From NCBI GenBank assembly GCA_964642385.1, contig CAZXON010000013.1, positions 1 to 14,337 on the forward strand: 14,337 bases of DNA. Direction: 5' to 3'. This DNA comes from JBDHUW01 sp964642385 (lineage in GTDB: Bacteria > Patescibacteriota > Gracilibacteria > Absconditabacterales > Absconditicoccaceae). How positions within the stretch are numbered: position 1 is the first letter of the stretch; each line of letters starts with the position of its first letter. A model generated the notes under the pieces. The model had not been told where the DNA came from and ran no database searches. It saw only the letters and a program-made list of their open reading frames with translations. The position numbers were made by a program, and so were the translations under genes. This document shows, piece after piece, positions 1 to 8,940 of the stretch.

Positions 1-824
1 ACTCTTCTGGCACTACTATCTACGATATAATCAACGATGCTGCAAAAACGAAGCTCTTTGGGTGAACCATCTGCACATTTAGAATCAGCTCAACCACTTA
101 CGCAATCATTGGAAAAATCAGCATTGTCATTTTTGTTTATGATGCCTTGTGTCGTAATATATCTTCGAAACTGTCCATATTTTGTATTTATCTGAGCTCC
201 TGTCGCCGCAGTCCAAGCACATGAGCTGTCGAGTGTTCCACAAGGTCATCGTTTTCCATTTACGAGACACACTTGCAGTTCGTTTTTTATGTTTCCTTGT
301 AATCACATTCAACATGGGAGATTTGAGGCAACATTTCCTACTAGAGTAAAATTTTTGATTGGATTATAGTTTTTGCCCGTGAATCACGCTAAGCTATTTA
401 CAAAAATTACTGGATGAAACTTAAATGGTCAATTTACTTGTGTATTATCTTGTGAGGTCATGCTTCGCAAAAGAGGTTGATTCGTTGTTGCTGTCGTAAA
501 CGCCCATCAATCTGGTCATGATTTGGATCCTAACCGCGCATCATTTTCACAATTTGTTCCTGTTGAACTTGTTGAGTTCGCTAGTCGGCATTGATCTTTT
601 TTGCTTGGGAAAAGTTGCCGATTCGTATCTCTCTTATTAAAGACAGCTTCTATTCACTCTCTTGCAAGATTTATTGCAACCACTTGGGACCTTGTCATTG
701 TCATTGTCCTTGTCGCAGTCTGAATTGCACCCATGATAGCGAGTACTCATATTCCAGTTGCAACTAATGCGACGAGAACCTCAATGACTGTAAATCAATT
801 CTTGTGATGGCGCGATATGTGCAT
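1..824 (-). CDS. Type IV prepilin-like protein, 3' end cut by window edge
   Basis: The gene starts at ATG 824 and stays open to base 1 when TGA is read as Gly, giving 274 codons with no stop. The N terminus is a short basic leader followed by G^FTVIEVLVALVATGIGVLA, the class III signal of type IV pilins and pseudopilins, with Gly at -1, Phe at +1 and Glu at +5 of the mature protein. The Gly at -1 is itself a TGA codon. I count 11 in-frame TGA. The mature part is soluble and Cys-rich, with motifs such as AREGIEAVFNKRDTN, and is probably a minor pilin-like subunit exported through the inner membrane. Six CGA/CGG codons occur, several in contexts where Trp reads well (after NGK, and before RYI). 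No Shine-Dalgarno site precedes the start; a TATAAT lies 15 bases upstream (840-845, minus strand). It diverges from the membrane protein at 920. The prepilin class is clear; the exact subunit role is unknown. Confidence 0.87.
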
Positions 825-919
825 AGCAAAAGGAAAAGCATTATAAATAAAATCTTAGTTGCATTTAGACTATATTTCCGTACAAAAAATGCAATCCTTT
901 ATTTTTCATATTTTTTGCA

Positions 920-1507
920 ATGGCAATTCGAGAATATTTCGTGATAGGGGCAATTGGTGTTTTGTGTGTCTTTTCATTTGCTATTTGATTAGAAAAGATG
1001 CTGAGAATTATTCTGGGCAATTATCTTTTAACTGCACTTTGCTTGTCTCTTTCACCAACATTAGACCGATTGATGTGATGGACCGCCACACAAGATTCTT
1101 CTATTCAAAGTTCTTTGTGATTTCTTTTCACCAACAAAACTATTGTTATTCTTGTTGTGTATTTATTGCTTTTGGTTTTGATTTTCGCGAAATCGCGTAT
1201 TAGGATAGATGTACAATTTGGTGGTTTCAAAAAAATACTTTTTTTTGTGCTAGTTGTTCCGCTTACGATCTTGAGTGTGTTGTTCACACTTGAAATAGCA
1301 ATCTTAGGAATCAATATATTTAATACGACCGCATTGACACAAACAGCACTTACTATGCCGATTCCTTCATTATATCAAAATTTCCTTATCAATACGCCTG
1401 TGATGATCTCTCTCCATGCATTTTTGACTATTTTACTTCTTTCAGATATCCATTTTTCTCTTCCTAGAAGAAAAATATCTTTGCCAGATGTGTCAATAGA
1501 AGAGTAA
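920..1507 (+). CDS. Polytopic membrane protein, unknown function
   Basis: 195 residues with TGA read as Gly (three in-frame TGA). ATG 920 is the first start after an in-frame TAG at 866. I see about five hydrophobic segments, near residues 5-23, 30-46, 72-92, 104-130 and 160-178, and a short charged tail rich in Lys and Glu. Under the standard code only the second half would appear as an ORF. There is no recognisable domain or catalytic motif, so I assign no function. No Shine-Dalgarno site is visible. It precedes ndk in the same direction with a 93-base gap, so the two could be co-transcribed. Two CGA codons (residues 4 and about 50) are at uninformative positions. Confidence 0.7.
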
Positions 1508-1600
1508 AATCTACGAGATATTTTTTGCTCTCATGCTTGCTTTTTCTTTGCTATTTAGTACTATTCTCCCAATTATTTTATTTTTTATGTTTCACAGAAG

Positions 1601-2113
1601 ATGACTGATTTGGAAAAAACACTTGTTGTATTGAAACCAGATACTATCAAGAGATGAATTGTAGGAGAGATATTTACTCGTTTTGAAAGAATTGGGTTGC
1701 GTTTAGTTGCTGCCAAAATGGTGCAAGTTACTGACCAATTAGCATACGATCACTATGAGACAATCGGCTGAGTAGTATCTCGTCGATGACAAGATATATT
1801 TAATATCAACGCACAGTATATGATGTCAGGGCCAGTTTTGGCGCTTGTATTTGAATGAGTTGAGGCAATTGCCGTAGTGAGAAAACTTGTGGGTTCAACG
1901 AGTCCAAGAGAAGCGCTGCCAGGTACAATTAGGGGAGATTTTGCTCACGTATCTCGTGAATATACAAATCAAACGAATAGTTGGTTACCAAATATTGCTC
2001 ACGCATCTGCAAATGAAGAGGAGGCAGAAAAAGAAATTAGTCTTTGGTTTGCTGGTGCTGAACTCTTTGATTATGATATGTTGGGAAGAGAGTTCAAAAT
2101 CGGACACAAATAG
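1601..2113 (+). CDS. ndk: Nucleoside diphosphate kinase
   Basis: 170 residues. NDK transfers the gamma phosphate between nucleoside triphosphates and diphosphates through a phosphohistidine, keeping NTP and dNTP pools balanced in the cytoplasm. Visible motifs are TLVVLKPD near the N terminus, RGIVGEI, MMSGPV, the VRKLVGSTSP stretch, PGTIRGDF and NIAHAS, with catalytic His at about residue 134, then EEAEKEISLWF. Four in-frame TGA codons fall where this family has or tolerates Gly (KRG, EGV among them), making this a good anchor for UGA=Gly. The length is slightly above the usual 140-150 because of an insertion between RGDF and the active-site His, a form I associate with CPR and archaeal-type enzymes. 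One CGA (residue 62) sits at a position I cannot assign to Arg or Trp. It stops at TAG, and no Shine-Dalgarno site is seen. Confidence 0.96.
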
Positions 2114-2119
2114 AAAAGC

Positions 2120-2147
2120 TTGTAATTGAAGGGCAAATATATATACT
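2120..2147 (+). promoter_or_regulatory. Candidate sigma-70 promoter for rpmE
   Basis: TTGTAA (2120-2125), a 16-base spacer and TATACT (2142-2147) lie directly after the ndk stop. Initiation would be near 2154, giving rpmE a leader of roughly 70 bases. This is inferred from the sequence match only. Confidence 0.4.
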
Positions 2148-2179
2148 GACACAATCATTTTGTACGATATCAAAGTGGT

Positions 2180-2195
2180 CGCTACGTATCTAGCG
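2180..2195 (+). promoter_or_regulatory. Small palindrome in the rpmE leader
   Basis: CGCTA (2180-2184), a six-base loop and TAGCG (2191-2195) form a perfect five-base-pair stem about 30 bases before the rpmE start, inside the leader predicted from the promoter at 2120-2147. It has no U-tract, so it is not a terminator. Ribosomal protein genes often have autoregulatory leader hairpins. That role is only a possibility here, and a stem this short can arise by chance. Confidence 0.25.
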
Positions 2196-2225
2196 TGGCA
2201 TTTATATCATCATAGTTCTAATCTT

Positions 2226-2453
2226 ATGAAAAAAGGAATCCATCCACAATATCACAAAAATGTGGTAGTAAACTGCATCTGTGGTAACTCATTTGAATTG
2301 TCTTCTACTACAGCAGGACCGATCAAAGTTGAAAGTTGTCCAGCGTGCCACCAAGCATATAACAAAGGGTTACAAGTGAAACAAGTATCTAAATGACGTA
2401 TGGAAAAATACGCAGAGAAGATGAAAAAGATCCAAGCTGTACAAAATAAATAA
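2226..2453 (+). CDS. rpmE: 50S ribosomal protein L31
   Basis: 75 residues starting MKKGIHPQYHKNVVVNCICG, the classic L31 N terminus, so ATG 2226 is chosen over the in-frame GTG/TTG-type starts further up. L31 is a small protein of the large ribosomal subunit near the intersubunit bridge. The CxC and CPAC pairs are the four zinc ligands of the Zn-binding (type A) L31. A TGA at 2394-2396 codes Gly just before RMEKY, matching the conserved G-R in the family; read as a stop it would cut off the last 19 residues. That conserved Arg is CGT. No clear Shine-Dalgarno site. A candidate promoter lies upstream and a terminator follows. Confidence 0.96.
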
Positions 2454-2468
2454 TTATACTTTAGAATT

Positions 2469-2498
2469 AGGAGTCTTTACTAACTCTTCTATTTTTTT
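2469..2498 (+). terminator. Rho-independent terminator after rpmE
   Basis: AGGAGT (2469-2474) pairs with ACTCTT (2483-2488), with one G-U pair and an eight-base loop. A run of seven T (2492-2498) follows closely. It sits just after the rpmE stop and before the next start at 2514. The stem is weak, so confidence is moderate. Confidence 0.45.
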
Positions 2499-2513
2499 AC
2501 TCTTATACATGAG

Positions 2514-3137
2514 ATGTTGCGAAGAACATATCTACTAAGTCGTTTGGTATGACCTCGTGATATTTCTTTTCTCTATGGAAGACATCCCATAGTCTATATA
2601 AAAGTAGTGATTCAATATATTGCTATACTTTTATTTGTATTTTTGACTTGGAGGTTGTTGGAAACAACATTTCCTCAGTTTGCTATGCTCCCAACTATTT
2701 TTGCGATTATCGCTGGCATATTTTATGTGTTTGGCGTCTTTTTGCTTATGCGCAATTATTTTGATGTTATGGTGGGTACCAAAGAACACCTGTATATAGT
2801 ACAGCGGGATTCGTTTTTTAAGTATCATCTCAAAATCCTTACTTGGTCGTCTATACAAGATATATCTTTTTCTCCAACTGGTCATATCGGTGCGATAATT
2901 AAAGATTCAACGATATTTATTTCAACGAAGCAAGATGAGGTGATTGAGTTTGACCATGTTTTCAAAGCAGATCAAATAGCTAAAAAAATGTACGACCTAC
3001 GCGATGATTCTCTTTTTCAAGAAGACGACGAAGATGAACCGATAAATAATGACGGTCATGATGATCAGAAATTCAAAGTTCTTGTCGAAACGCTCGGCGA
3101 AGTAATCGTTGATTATATGAAAAAAAAGGAAGAGTAA
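2514..3137 (+). CDS. Two-span membrane protein with PH-like domain
   Basis: 207 residues from ATG 2514. A standard-code reading would start at GTG 2607 because of the TGA at 2550-2552, but the frame is open upstream and the added N-terminal segment is polar and basic, as expected for a cytoplasmic lead-in. Hydrophobic helices lie near residues 29-47 and 59-78. They are followed by a beta-rich stretch, residues about 80-160 (VGTKEHLYIVQR, SSIQDISFSPTG, then ISTKQDEVIEFDHV), resembling bacterial membrane-linked PH domains (bPH/YdbS-like). The C terminus is acidic (DDEDEP) and ends in a basic tail. Function is unknown; membrane-associated PH-like proteins of this kind are poorly characterised. 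The domain assignment comes from pattern memory, not a search. Confidence 0.75.
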
Positions 3138-3165
3138 TTCTTATATAATTAAAGAATTGATCTTT

Positions 3166-3738
3166 ATGGTTAAACCATGATATCAGGGCTGATTTACATT
3201 GGTAGAGATGCTTATTGTAATTGTTATAATATGAATTTTGGCAGGTGTTTTAATGCCAAAATTTCAAAACGCAGAAAAAAGAACAAAAAATTTACAAACA
3301 ATAAGTTGAGTAAAAACATATATACATGCATTACAGATGTATAATGCTGACAATACAACATTCCCTATTTCTTGAAGAGATTGTTTATGAACATGATATC
3401 CGGATAATATATGCTTTAGCTTGCTTTGAGAGCCCCGCATTGATTATAGAGGGACTTGATTAGATAATCGCTTATCGCCTTATCTATCAAATAAGCCTAT
3501 TTTATTTTATAAGTATTATGACCACTTATATAGTTCACGACGTTGAGGGTGAGCGAATTATAAATATAATACCAGCGATGATCAAAAATTTATTTGGTTT
3601 TTTATAGAAAAAGTTTCGAACCTTGAATGATGTAAAGCATTGGGGATAACAAATTATTCATACAACACTTGCTCTTGCTCAGTATGGTGAAGCGATAGCA
3701 TTCAATGCTACTACAAATTTTTAGAATACTCTCCATAG
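3166..3738 (+). CDS. Type IV prepilin-like protein
   Basis: 190 residues with 13 in-frame TGA codons, among the densest in the window. The leader MVKPGYQGG is followed by ^FTLVEMLIVIVIIGILAGVL, a textbook prepilin peptidase site and N-terminal helix. The Gly at -1 is TGA. The frame then continues MPKFQNAEKRTKNLQTI, typical of pseudopilins, into a Cys-containing globular domain ending CYYKFLEYSP and TAG. Under the standard code nothing of this gene would be called. A TATAAT (3144-3149) lies 16 bases upstream of the ATG, with no Shine-Dalgarno site. It follows the PH-like gene by 28 bases, and a GC-rich repeat begins 12 bases after its stop. Likely a major or minor pilin of a type IV pilus. Confidence 0.9.
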
Positions 3739-3750
3739 TGTTCTCTCCTT

Positions 3751-3825
3751 CCCGCCGAAGGCGGGTTGCCCGTACTATCTATGGGTGGCTAGTTGAGCAA
3801 AGACAGGACGGGCAATGCCGTCGAT
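3751..3825 (+). repeat. Two-hairpin REP-like repeat, copy 1
   Basis: A GC-rich block in AT-rich sequence. It opens with CCCGCC-GAA-GGCGGG (3751-3765), a perfect six-base-pair hairpin. TGCCCGTACTATC follows (3767-3779) and pairs imperfectly with GACAGGACGGGCA (3802-3814), then ATGCCGTCGAT closes it. Copy 2 at 8941-9014 shares both hairpins and the end but differs in the inner loop. It lies in the pilin-yidC intergenic gap. No coding sequence crosses it under any reading I trust. Confidence 0.8.
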
Positions 3826-3971
3826 ATCTCTGGACCAAAAACAAATTTCTTCTATTTTTTTATAAGATGTATGGAGCTATCACAGATGTAGAAAATCAAG
3901 ATAGACTAGCAAATTGTATCTAAAACGATATAGTAATTATCTCTTTATATTTTTTTGTACTATAAAAATAC

Positions 3972-4787
3972 ATGTGGAAAGCTATTCGATCGTCGCTTAT
4001 TTATCGCCCAATATTCAATATATTACTTTTGTTTCTCTTGTTGTTTCAAGGAAATCTAGGATTGGCAATTGTTGCTTTAACGATACTTATCAGAGCTCTT
4101 TTGTGGAATAGCACAAAACAACAAGCCCAAATGCAAGCGGGTGGAGGAGGTATGGGAGATATGCAAGAGAAGCTCAAGGAAGTTCAAGAAAAATACAAAG
4201 ATCAGCCAGACGTTCTTGCAAAAGAGACGATGAAAACTATGAAATCAACTGGTATGTGACCATTGAAAGGATGCTTAGCGATGCTTATCCAACTTCCTAT
4301 TATGATTTGATTGTATAGAGTGATAATGGATTTCTCACAAAACAAGATTGTCTCTTCAGATATGTATAGTTTTTTGGCTCCGTTTCTTACCAAGTTTATT
4401 GATATCCAAAACGTATCACCATATTTTTTGTGACTCAATCTATTTGATAAAAACAATATTATACTCACAGTCGTAGGGTGAATACTCATCTTTGCACAAA
4501 CAAAATTGACATCCCTTATGCAATCTAAAAATGCAAAACCACAACCAGCTGTTTGACCCGGTGGGCAAGCACTTCCTGATATGCAAAAAATGATGTGACC
4601 AATGAATATTTTTATGGTATTTATGATGATGTCGATTATTTATAGCACGCAAAACGGACTTGGTTTATATTTAGTTGTAACTACGCTCGTTTCTGTGATA
4701 CAATATTCAATCCAAAACTGGCCATTGATCAAAATATCGTGGTTAACGAGATCTGTTGATAAAGACATAATTGCTAAGAAACTATAA
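3972..4787 (+). CDS. yidC: YidC/Oxa1-family membrane protein insertase
   Basis: 271 residues. YidC inserts and folds inner-membrane proteins, alone or with SecYEG. Motifs in order: an N-terminal helix with YRPIFNILL; the next helix GLAIVALTILIRALLW, carrying the Arg of the hydrophilic cavity (codon AGA); a Lys/Gln-rich cytoplasmic loop with MQEKLKEVQEKYKD; PLKGCLAMLIQLPIMIGLY, the family signature; GGILIFAQTKL; and the last helices NGLGLYLVVTTLVSVIQY. It is the short form without the large Gram-negative periplasmic domain. Six in-frame TGA codons read as Gly. The start is fixed by an in-frame TAA at 3963-3965. There is no Shine-Dalgarno site; TATAAA (3961-3966) ends only five bases before the ATG, suggesting a leaderless or nearly leaderless mRNA. 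A residue-6 CGA is Arg or Trp. It ends at a bidirectional terminator. Confidence 0.95.
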
Positions 4788-4812
4788 AAACGGGGGATAA
4801 AATCGAATTTTT

Positions 4813-4848
4813 AAAAAAGGACACATGATAGTAGTGCGTCCTTTTTTT
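4813..4848. terminator. Bidirectional terminator between yidC and the thioredoxin-like gene
   Basis: AAAAAAGGAC (4813-4822) pairs with GTCCTTTTTT (4838-4847), so both strands end in a T-run after a GC core. The genes on either side converge here (yidC stop 4787, thioredoxin-like stop 4873), and one hairpin can serve both. Confidence 0.8.
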
Positions 4849-4872
4849 AGATTATGTTTTTTTGTACAGTGA

Positions 4873-5427
4873 TTATCTATCCAAAATCACATCAACTATT
4901 TGAGAAAGCGTTGTTATTCCAACTGCTCTCCTAGTAATCTCTTTTCAATCTTTGTCCAGAAACACGATAGTGTTTTGTTCTGTTATATTAAATGTCTTTT
5001 TTAAAACATCTTCTGTATCAAAATTTATTTTTAGGATAACAGTATTTTCTGGTATGCGACTGCTATGTTCTTGTATGTCGCTATCAAGCTCCTCATCAGT
5101 TGGGTCTCGAGATGCACTGAAAAAAAGCACGAGATCTTTGTTCGCAAGAAGCGCACTCTTGGTTTTTTCTGCAGAAAATAATGCGTACTCTCCACCACCT
5201 GTATACCCAAGAGAATTAAGGTTCGCTACATCTATAATGGTTTCTGTCTGTTCTGGTAGTTGACTCCCAGACGTTTCTTCTATAACGTCACTAATGACAC
5301 CCCCCTGATCAACTATCGATTCAATGGGCATAATTCAATTGTCTGAAGTCCAAATAAGGTCTTTTCAAAAATAGAAAAGCACTCACACAAGCACCAAGAG
5401 TATAACAATTTGAAATGTCTTTTTCAT
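4873..5427 (-). CDS. Membrane-anchored thioredoxin-fold protein lacking CxxC
   Basis: 184 residues from ATG 5427 (MKKTFQIVILLVLVGVLFYF, a signal anchor) to TAA. A linker of about 70 residues rich in Ser, Glu and Gly leads to a thioredoxin-like domain at about residues 95-184. Recognisable strands are KDLVLFFSAS, NTVILKINFD, NTIVFLDKDGKEI and GITTLSQIVDVIL. The active-site loop reads SAS-[CGA]-DPTDEEL where thioredoxins have AxWCxxC, so both cysteines are Asp, and the CGA at codon 107 sits exactly at the conserved Trp. The protein is therefore probably not a disulfide oxidoreductase; it may be a structural or binding relative facing outside. Four TGA read as Gly. TTATAA, 17 bases and TATATT (5435-5440) lie upstream, with the -10 box seven bases from the ATG. 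It diverges from mltG. Confidence 0.8.
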
Positions 5428-5434
5428 TGTATGG

Positions 5435-5463
5435 AATATAAAATAAATATGTTGCATTTATAA
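5435..5463 (-). promoter_or_regulatory. Candidate promoter of the thioredoxin-like gene
   Basis: On the minus strand TTATAA (5463-5458), 17 bases and TATATT (5440-5435) are followed by seven bases and the ATG. Transcription would begin at or next to the start codon, so the mRNA would have essentially no leader. The -35 match is weak. Confidence 0.35.
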
Positions 5464-5548
5464 TCTAGTCAGTTTACTTGTTATTGCAAGGAGAAAAAAT
5501 ATAGTAGATTGGTAATGTTTTTTATATTTTTATCATAATTTGTGGTAG

Positions 5549-6613
5549 ATGCAATCGCGTTATACAAATCCAAAAACCAGATCATGAAAGGGGAGATATA
5601 TTCTTTTGATTTTGTTAATTTTATTTTTTGGATATATTTTTTTCTTCACAGGGAAGATTCAGCCACCCAAAACGGTGACAGTAGCAAAAGGAAACACAAT
5701 CCAAAAATTTTTTGCTCCATTGACTTGGAAAGAAACCATACGTATGAAAATATATATGACTACACACAAAATAGACACTGCTAAGCTAGAAGTTGGTACC
5801 TATGATTTTTCTGGTTCATACTTGCCGTCAAAATACATAGAAACGATCCTCGCAGGACCGACTACAACATATATCCGTTACACAATTCTAGAGTGATGGT
5901 CAGTCTATGATGTAGACGCAGATATGGCTACCAAAGGCTTTATTTCATCCGGAGAGTTTCTCGCGTATGTTAATAACCCACAAAACATATCAACGCTTAC
6001 TCAAAAATATCCTTTTCTTCAACAAGACAAAGAACTCAAGACGTTAGAGTGATTTTTGTATCCAGATACTTACTTTTTGTGAAAAGAATGAAATACAATA
6101 CAACAATTAGTGGGTGCTTCGTTGAAACGTTTTGATGAAAAAATCTATACACTACGAACAGCGAAAAAAGAAGACTTCAGGGCAAAGCTACAACCATATA
6201 CGATATCATTATCACTTCCTTGAGCGATCACGTTGGCTTCCATTATCCAAAAAGAAGAGCGTAACGATGCTGAAAAACCAACGATTGCGTGAATTTTTTT
6301 AAATAGATTGTCTGAGGGAATACAATTAGGAGCAGACATATCACTGTGTTATGGTCGTGAGCAACCTTATGAAACATGTACTCCAGCATTGATATCTCAG
6401 TATATTTATGATACCACAAACCCATATAATACACGCATCCAAAAATGATTGCCACCTACACCGATTTCAAGTATTACAGCAGAGACATTTGATGCATTGC
6501 TTGGGTTTAAAAATACAGAATATTTGTTTTATCTACATGACGCAAAGGGGAATATTCATTATGCAAAAACAAATGCGGAGCATGAAGCAAATAAAGCCCA
6601 ATATTTACAATAA
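5549..6613 (+). CDS. mltG: Endolytic murein transglycosylase MltG
   Basis: 354 residues. MltG (YceG family) is an inner-membrane lytic transglycosylase that cuts nascent glycan strands at the outer membrane face. ATG 5549 is chosen because the frame passes the TGA at 5585 as Gly, giving a basic cytoplasmic tail and a membrane helix at about 17-34; a TTG start at 5606 would cut the helix. A LysM-like segment (VTVAKGNTI) is followed by LEGFLYPDTY, ASIIQKEE, IAGIFLNRL, PYNTR and KGLPPTPIS, ending with EHEANKAQYL. Glu236, in ASIIQKE, aligns with the catalytic Glu of E. coli MltG (Glu218 from memory); the preceding Glu of the usual EKE is Gln. Eight TGA read as Gly, including those in LEGF and KGLPP. 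No Shine-Dalgarno site; CATAAT lies nine bases before the ATG. Confidence 0.94.
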
Positions 6614-6641
6614 AATTACATAAAAATAAAAACATTTTTTG

Positions 6642-6673
6642 TTGACATTCGTTTGTATATGAGTAATTATAGT
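6642..6673 (+). promoter_or_regulatory. Candidate promoter before the 6677 gene
   Basis: A consensus TTGACA (6642-6647) lies in the gap after mltG. The best -10-like box, TATAGT (6668-6673), is 20 bases away, longer than usual, and ends three bases before the ATG; an AATTAT at 17 bases is the alternative. The -35 is convincing, the pairing is not. Confidence 0.3.
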
Positions 6674-6676
6674 ATT

Positions 6677-7198
6677 ATGAATATTAATCAGGATACCCAC
6701 AAAACATCAAAAAAAGGACGACCAGTATTGCGTGAGCATGTGGTTGCATTTGCTTTTGCGCTTATATTAGTTGCGGGTGGGCTTTTATTGTTTTCCAAAA
6801 ATGGGTGATCGCTCCTAGCAGATATTACTTCGTTTTCTGGACAATCAGGAGCAAAGGTTGCTGATTTACCAATGGTATATCAAATAACCAATGGAGCACT
6901 TGAGATAAAAAGTACAAAACATTTTACGAATGTAAAAGCGATTCATTTTTATGTTATCTATGATGCAAAAAATATTATTTTGCAATTAGAGAATGCAACA
7001 TCGCCATACGAATATACGTACGCAGCAAGTTCAGAAAATATGATTTTTGTTACACTATTTCCTAAAGTAGAAATTCAACCAGAAACGATCATATACACCC
7101 TACCTCTCAATGGTATTGTCGACGGTATAACAATCTCAGACATGACTGTCTCTTGGGAAAGCGGATGAATCGAAAAAATCGCTATTCAAAAAAAATAA
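6677..7198 (+). CDS. Single-span membrane-anchored protein, unknown function
   Basis: 173 residues from ATG 6677 to TAA, crossing two TGA codons (Gly). The basic cytoplasmic N terminus (HKTSKKG...PVLREH) leads into a membrane helix at about residues 22-40, then an extracytoplasmic domain whose alternating hydrophobic pattern suggests beta strands (ALEIKSTKHFTNVKAIHFYV, NIILQLEN, NMIFVTLFPKV, TISDMTVSWES). I recognise no enzymatic motif. The domain loosely resembles cohesin-like or Ig-like beta sandwiches; I do not claim that assignment. It lies 23 bases before the Ig/FN3-like surface protein in the same direction and may be co-expressed with it. A CGA at residue 15 is Arg or Trp. Confidence 0.7.
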
Positions 7199-7221
7199 TA
7201 TCTTTATATGTAATTCTCTCC

Positions 7222-8856
7222 ATGAAAAAAGCATTTCTACTAGTTCTTCTTGCGACATTCTTTGTACAATCAGTGTCAGCAGCACAGATAGCATCCTTTG
7301 CGGTTGAGATTACTCCCCAAACTGTTGGTATCAATCAACCGGTCGATTTGACAGTAAAAGCTATTGATGCAAATTGAGTGCAGGTAATGGATTATGCTGG
7401 TATGATATTTATCGAGGTTCCAGATACAAAAGATTTCCAAGATGCGACACTGCCGAATGATTGATTGTATGAATTCGTATCACAAGATCAGTGAATCAAA
7501 ACTTTTTCAAAATGACTAGCCTTCAAAACAGCAGGAACATATACTGTAGAGGTAACTGATATGGATGGAGCCATAAAATGACAAGCCAAAATTACAGTAA
7601 CATCAAATGTAACGCCTCCTATTTCAAATAGTCCGATTACGTTCTCATCACCACTTCCAAACACGATTGAAACAAATAATGTTGTAAGTGTTATTGGAAA
7701 CACAAGCGTAAAAAATGCAAAAGTACAAATTCTAGTTGATGGAATAAATGTATCTGAAGAACAAGCTAGCGCAAATTGAGATTTCACGTCATTTCTTTCT
7801 GATTTAACGCCGGGTAAACATACTGTTCAAGCGCAAATATATGATATTAATGAAACAATAGTTGGGCAATCTGAGCTGCTTTCATTTACTTATCAGCCAC
7901 CACAAGCATGAGGCATCGAACAGTTTGATGTGCTTCCAAGCAAAACATTAAAACAATGACAAAAGGCAACGTTTTCTGTAAAAGCCGCAAAAGATATAAC
8001 AGACGTAGAAATCTCTTTATCAATTTCTGCAGACGACAAAGCGAAACCAATTAAACTAATTTTAGATAAGACAGCGGATGGTCAATTTCAAAAACAATTA
8101 TTGATGGATACAGTTGGTGTTTACACAATAGATTTACAATACACAAATAGTAAGGAGACAAATACGGTAGCATGAATTGCAATGGTTAGTGTGCTTGAAG
8201 GAAAGGGAATAAAACAAATTATGCATGTGGTAAATCCAATTGATAAGTCAATGTTTCAACTTTCATGGGTGCCAATCGGTTCATTTGATTATACATTAAT
8301 AAAATATGGAATAGACAAGGAAAATCTTACTGAGAGCACTTTGCTTTCTTGATCGACAGGGATGATTCAGGGGATTGACTTAGAGAAAAACGCATATTAT
8401 GTTAGAGCTTTCCCAGCAGATGCTTCAGGAAAAATTATAGGTGAACCATCTGATATAATTCTTGTTGAGAAGGTGACTTGAACAGCTCCTGTGTGTAGAG
8501 TAACTGGCATCTGAGTCTTTACCAAAAAAATAGGTGACCAATATTTTTTGACTTGGAAAGCGGTGGATAATGCAGAAAGATATATAGTTTATCGTTCTGA
8601 TAAACCTGTTAATTCTGTTGCTGATATGCAAAAAGTGGGTGAAACATCTGATGTAAAATTCCCATATCCATTTGATCCTGAAGCCAAAACAGATGCGTAT
8701 GCATACTATTCGGTAGTAGCAATGTGTCAGGATGGAAATTCAGCACAACTGGGTGATGTTAAGAAAGTTAAAGTATGACCAGAGACAAGCATTTTGATAG
8801 CATTTCTTCTCTCACTTATGATATTTGGTATTTATAGAATGAGAAAAATGGCATAA
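7222..8856 (+). CDS. Secreted Ig/FN3-like surface protein with C-terminal anchor
   Basis: 544 residues with 13 TGA codons read as Gly. A signal peptide (MKKAFLLVLLATFFVQSVSA) is followed by a run of beta-sandwich domains: residues about 22-130 (ITPQTVGINQPVDLTVKAID, typical Ig-like opening), about 135-230 (SSPLPNTIETNNVVSVIGN, VQILVDG, PGKHTVQAQIYD), further Ig-like repeats to about 420, and a fibronectin III-like domain near 435-518 (YFLTWKAVDNAERYIVYRS). The end is GPETS at 519-523, a 16-residue hydrophobic stretch and a basic RMRK tail, the layout of a sorting or retention signal. ATG 7222 is chosen over upstream in-frame starts because it begins the signal peptide. The likely role is adhesion or surface structure; the ligand is unknown. 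No Shine-Dalgarno site; a strong terminator follows. Confidence 0.85.
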
Positions 8857-8883
8857 AATTATATAAATATTTTTGACCCATAG

Positions 8884-8905
8884 ACGCCCAACTGGGCGTT
8901 TTTTT
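8884..8905 (+). terminator. Strong rho-independent terminator after the surface protein gene
   Basis: ACGCCC (8884-8889), loop AACT, GGGCGT (8894-8899) and a run of seven T (8899-8905). It is a perfect six-base-pair GC-rich stem 27 bases after the stop at 8856. Confidence 0.92.
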
Positions 8906-8940
8906 GTAGTTCACAAGTAAAATCAAACTCTTTATTTTCT

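Noticed and set aside
859..1203. + strand ORF of 114 codons
   Set aside because: It overlaps the membrane protein at 920-1507 in another frame, has no recognisable features, and the 920 frame has cleaner membrane helices.
1533..1664. Short hydrophobic ORF (43 codons with TGA as Gly) before and into ndk
   Set aside because: It overlaps the ndk start in a different frame, has no Shine-Dalgarno site or homology, and T-rich sequence gives hydrophobic readings by chance.
2160..2225. Upstream extension of the L31 reading frame
   Set aside because: The frame is open upstream, but L31 proteins begin with the MKKGIHP segment encoded from 2226; the extra residues match nothing in the family.
3705..3923. 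ORF running through repeat copy 1 upstream of yidC
   Set aside because: It starts inside the prepilin in another frame and reads the GC-rich hairpin as a run of Arg. No rnpA-like or other recognisable protein emerges.
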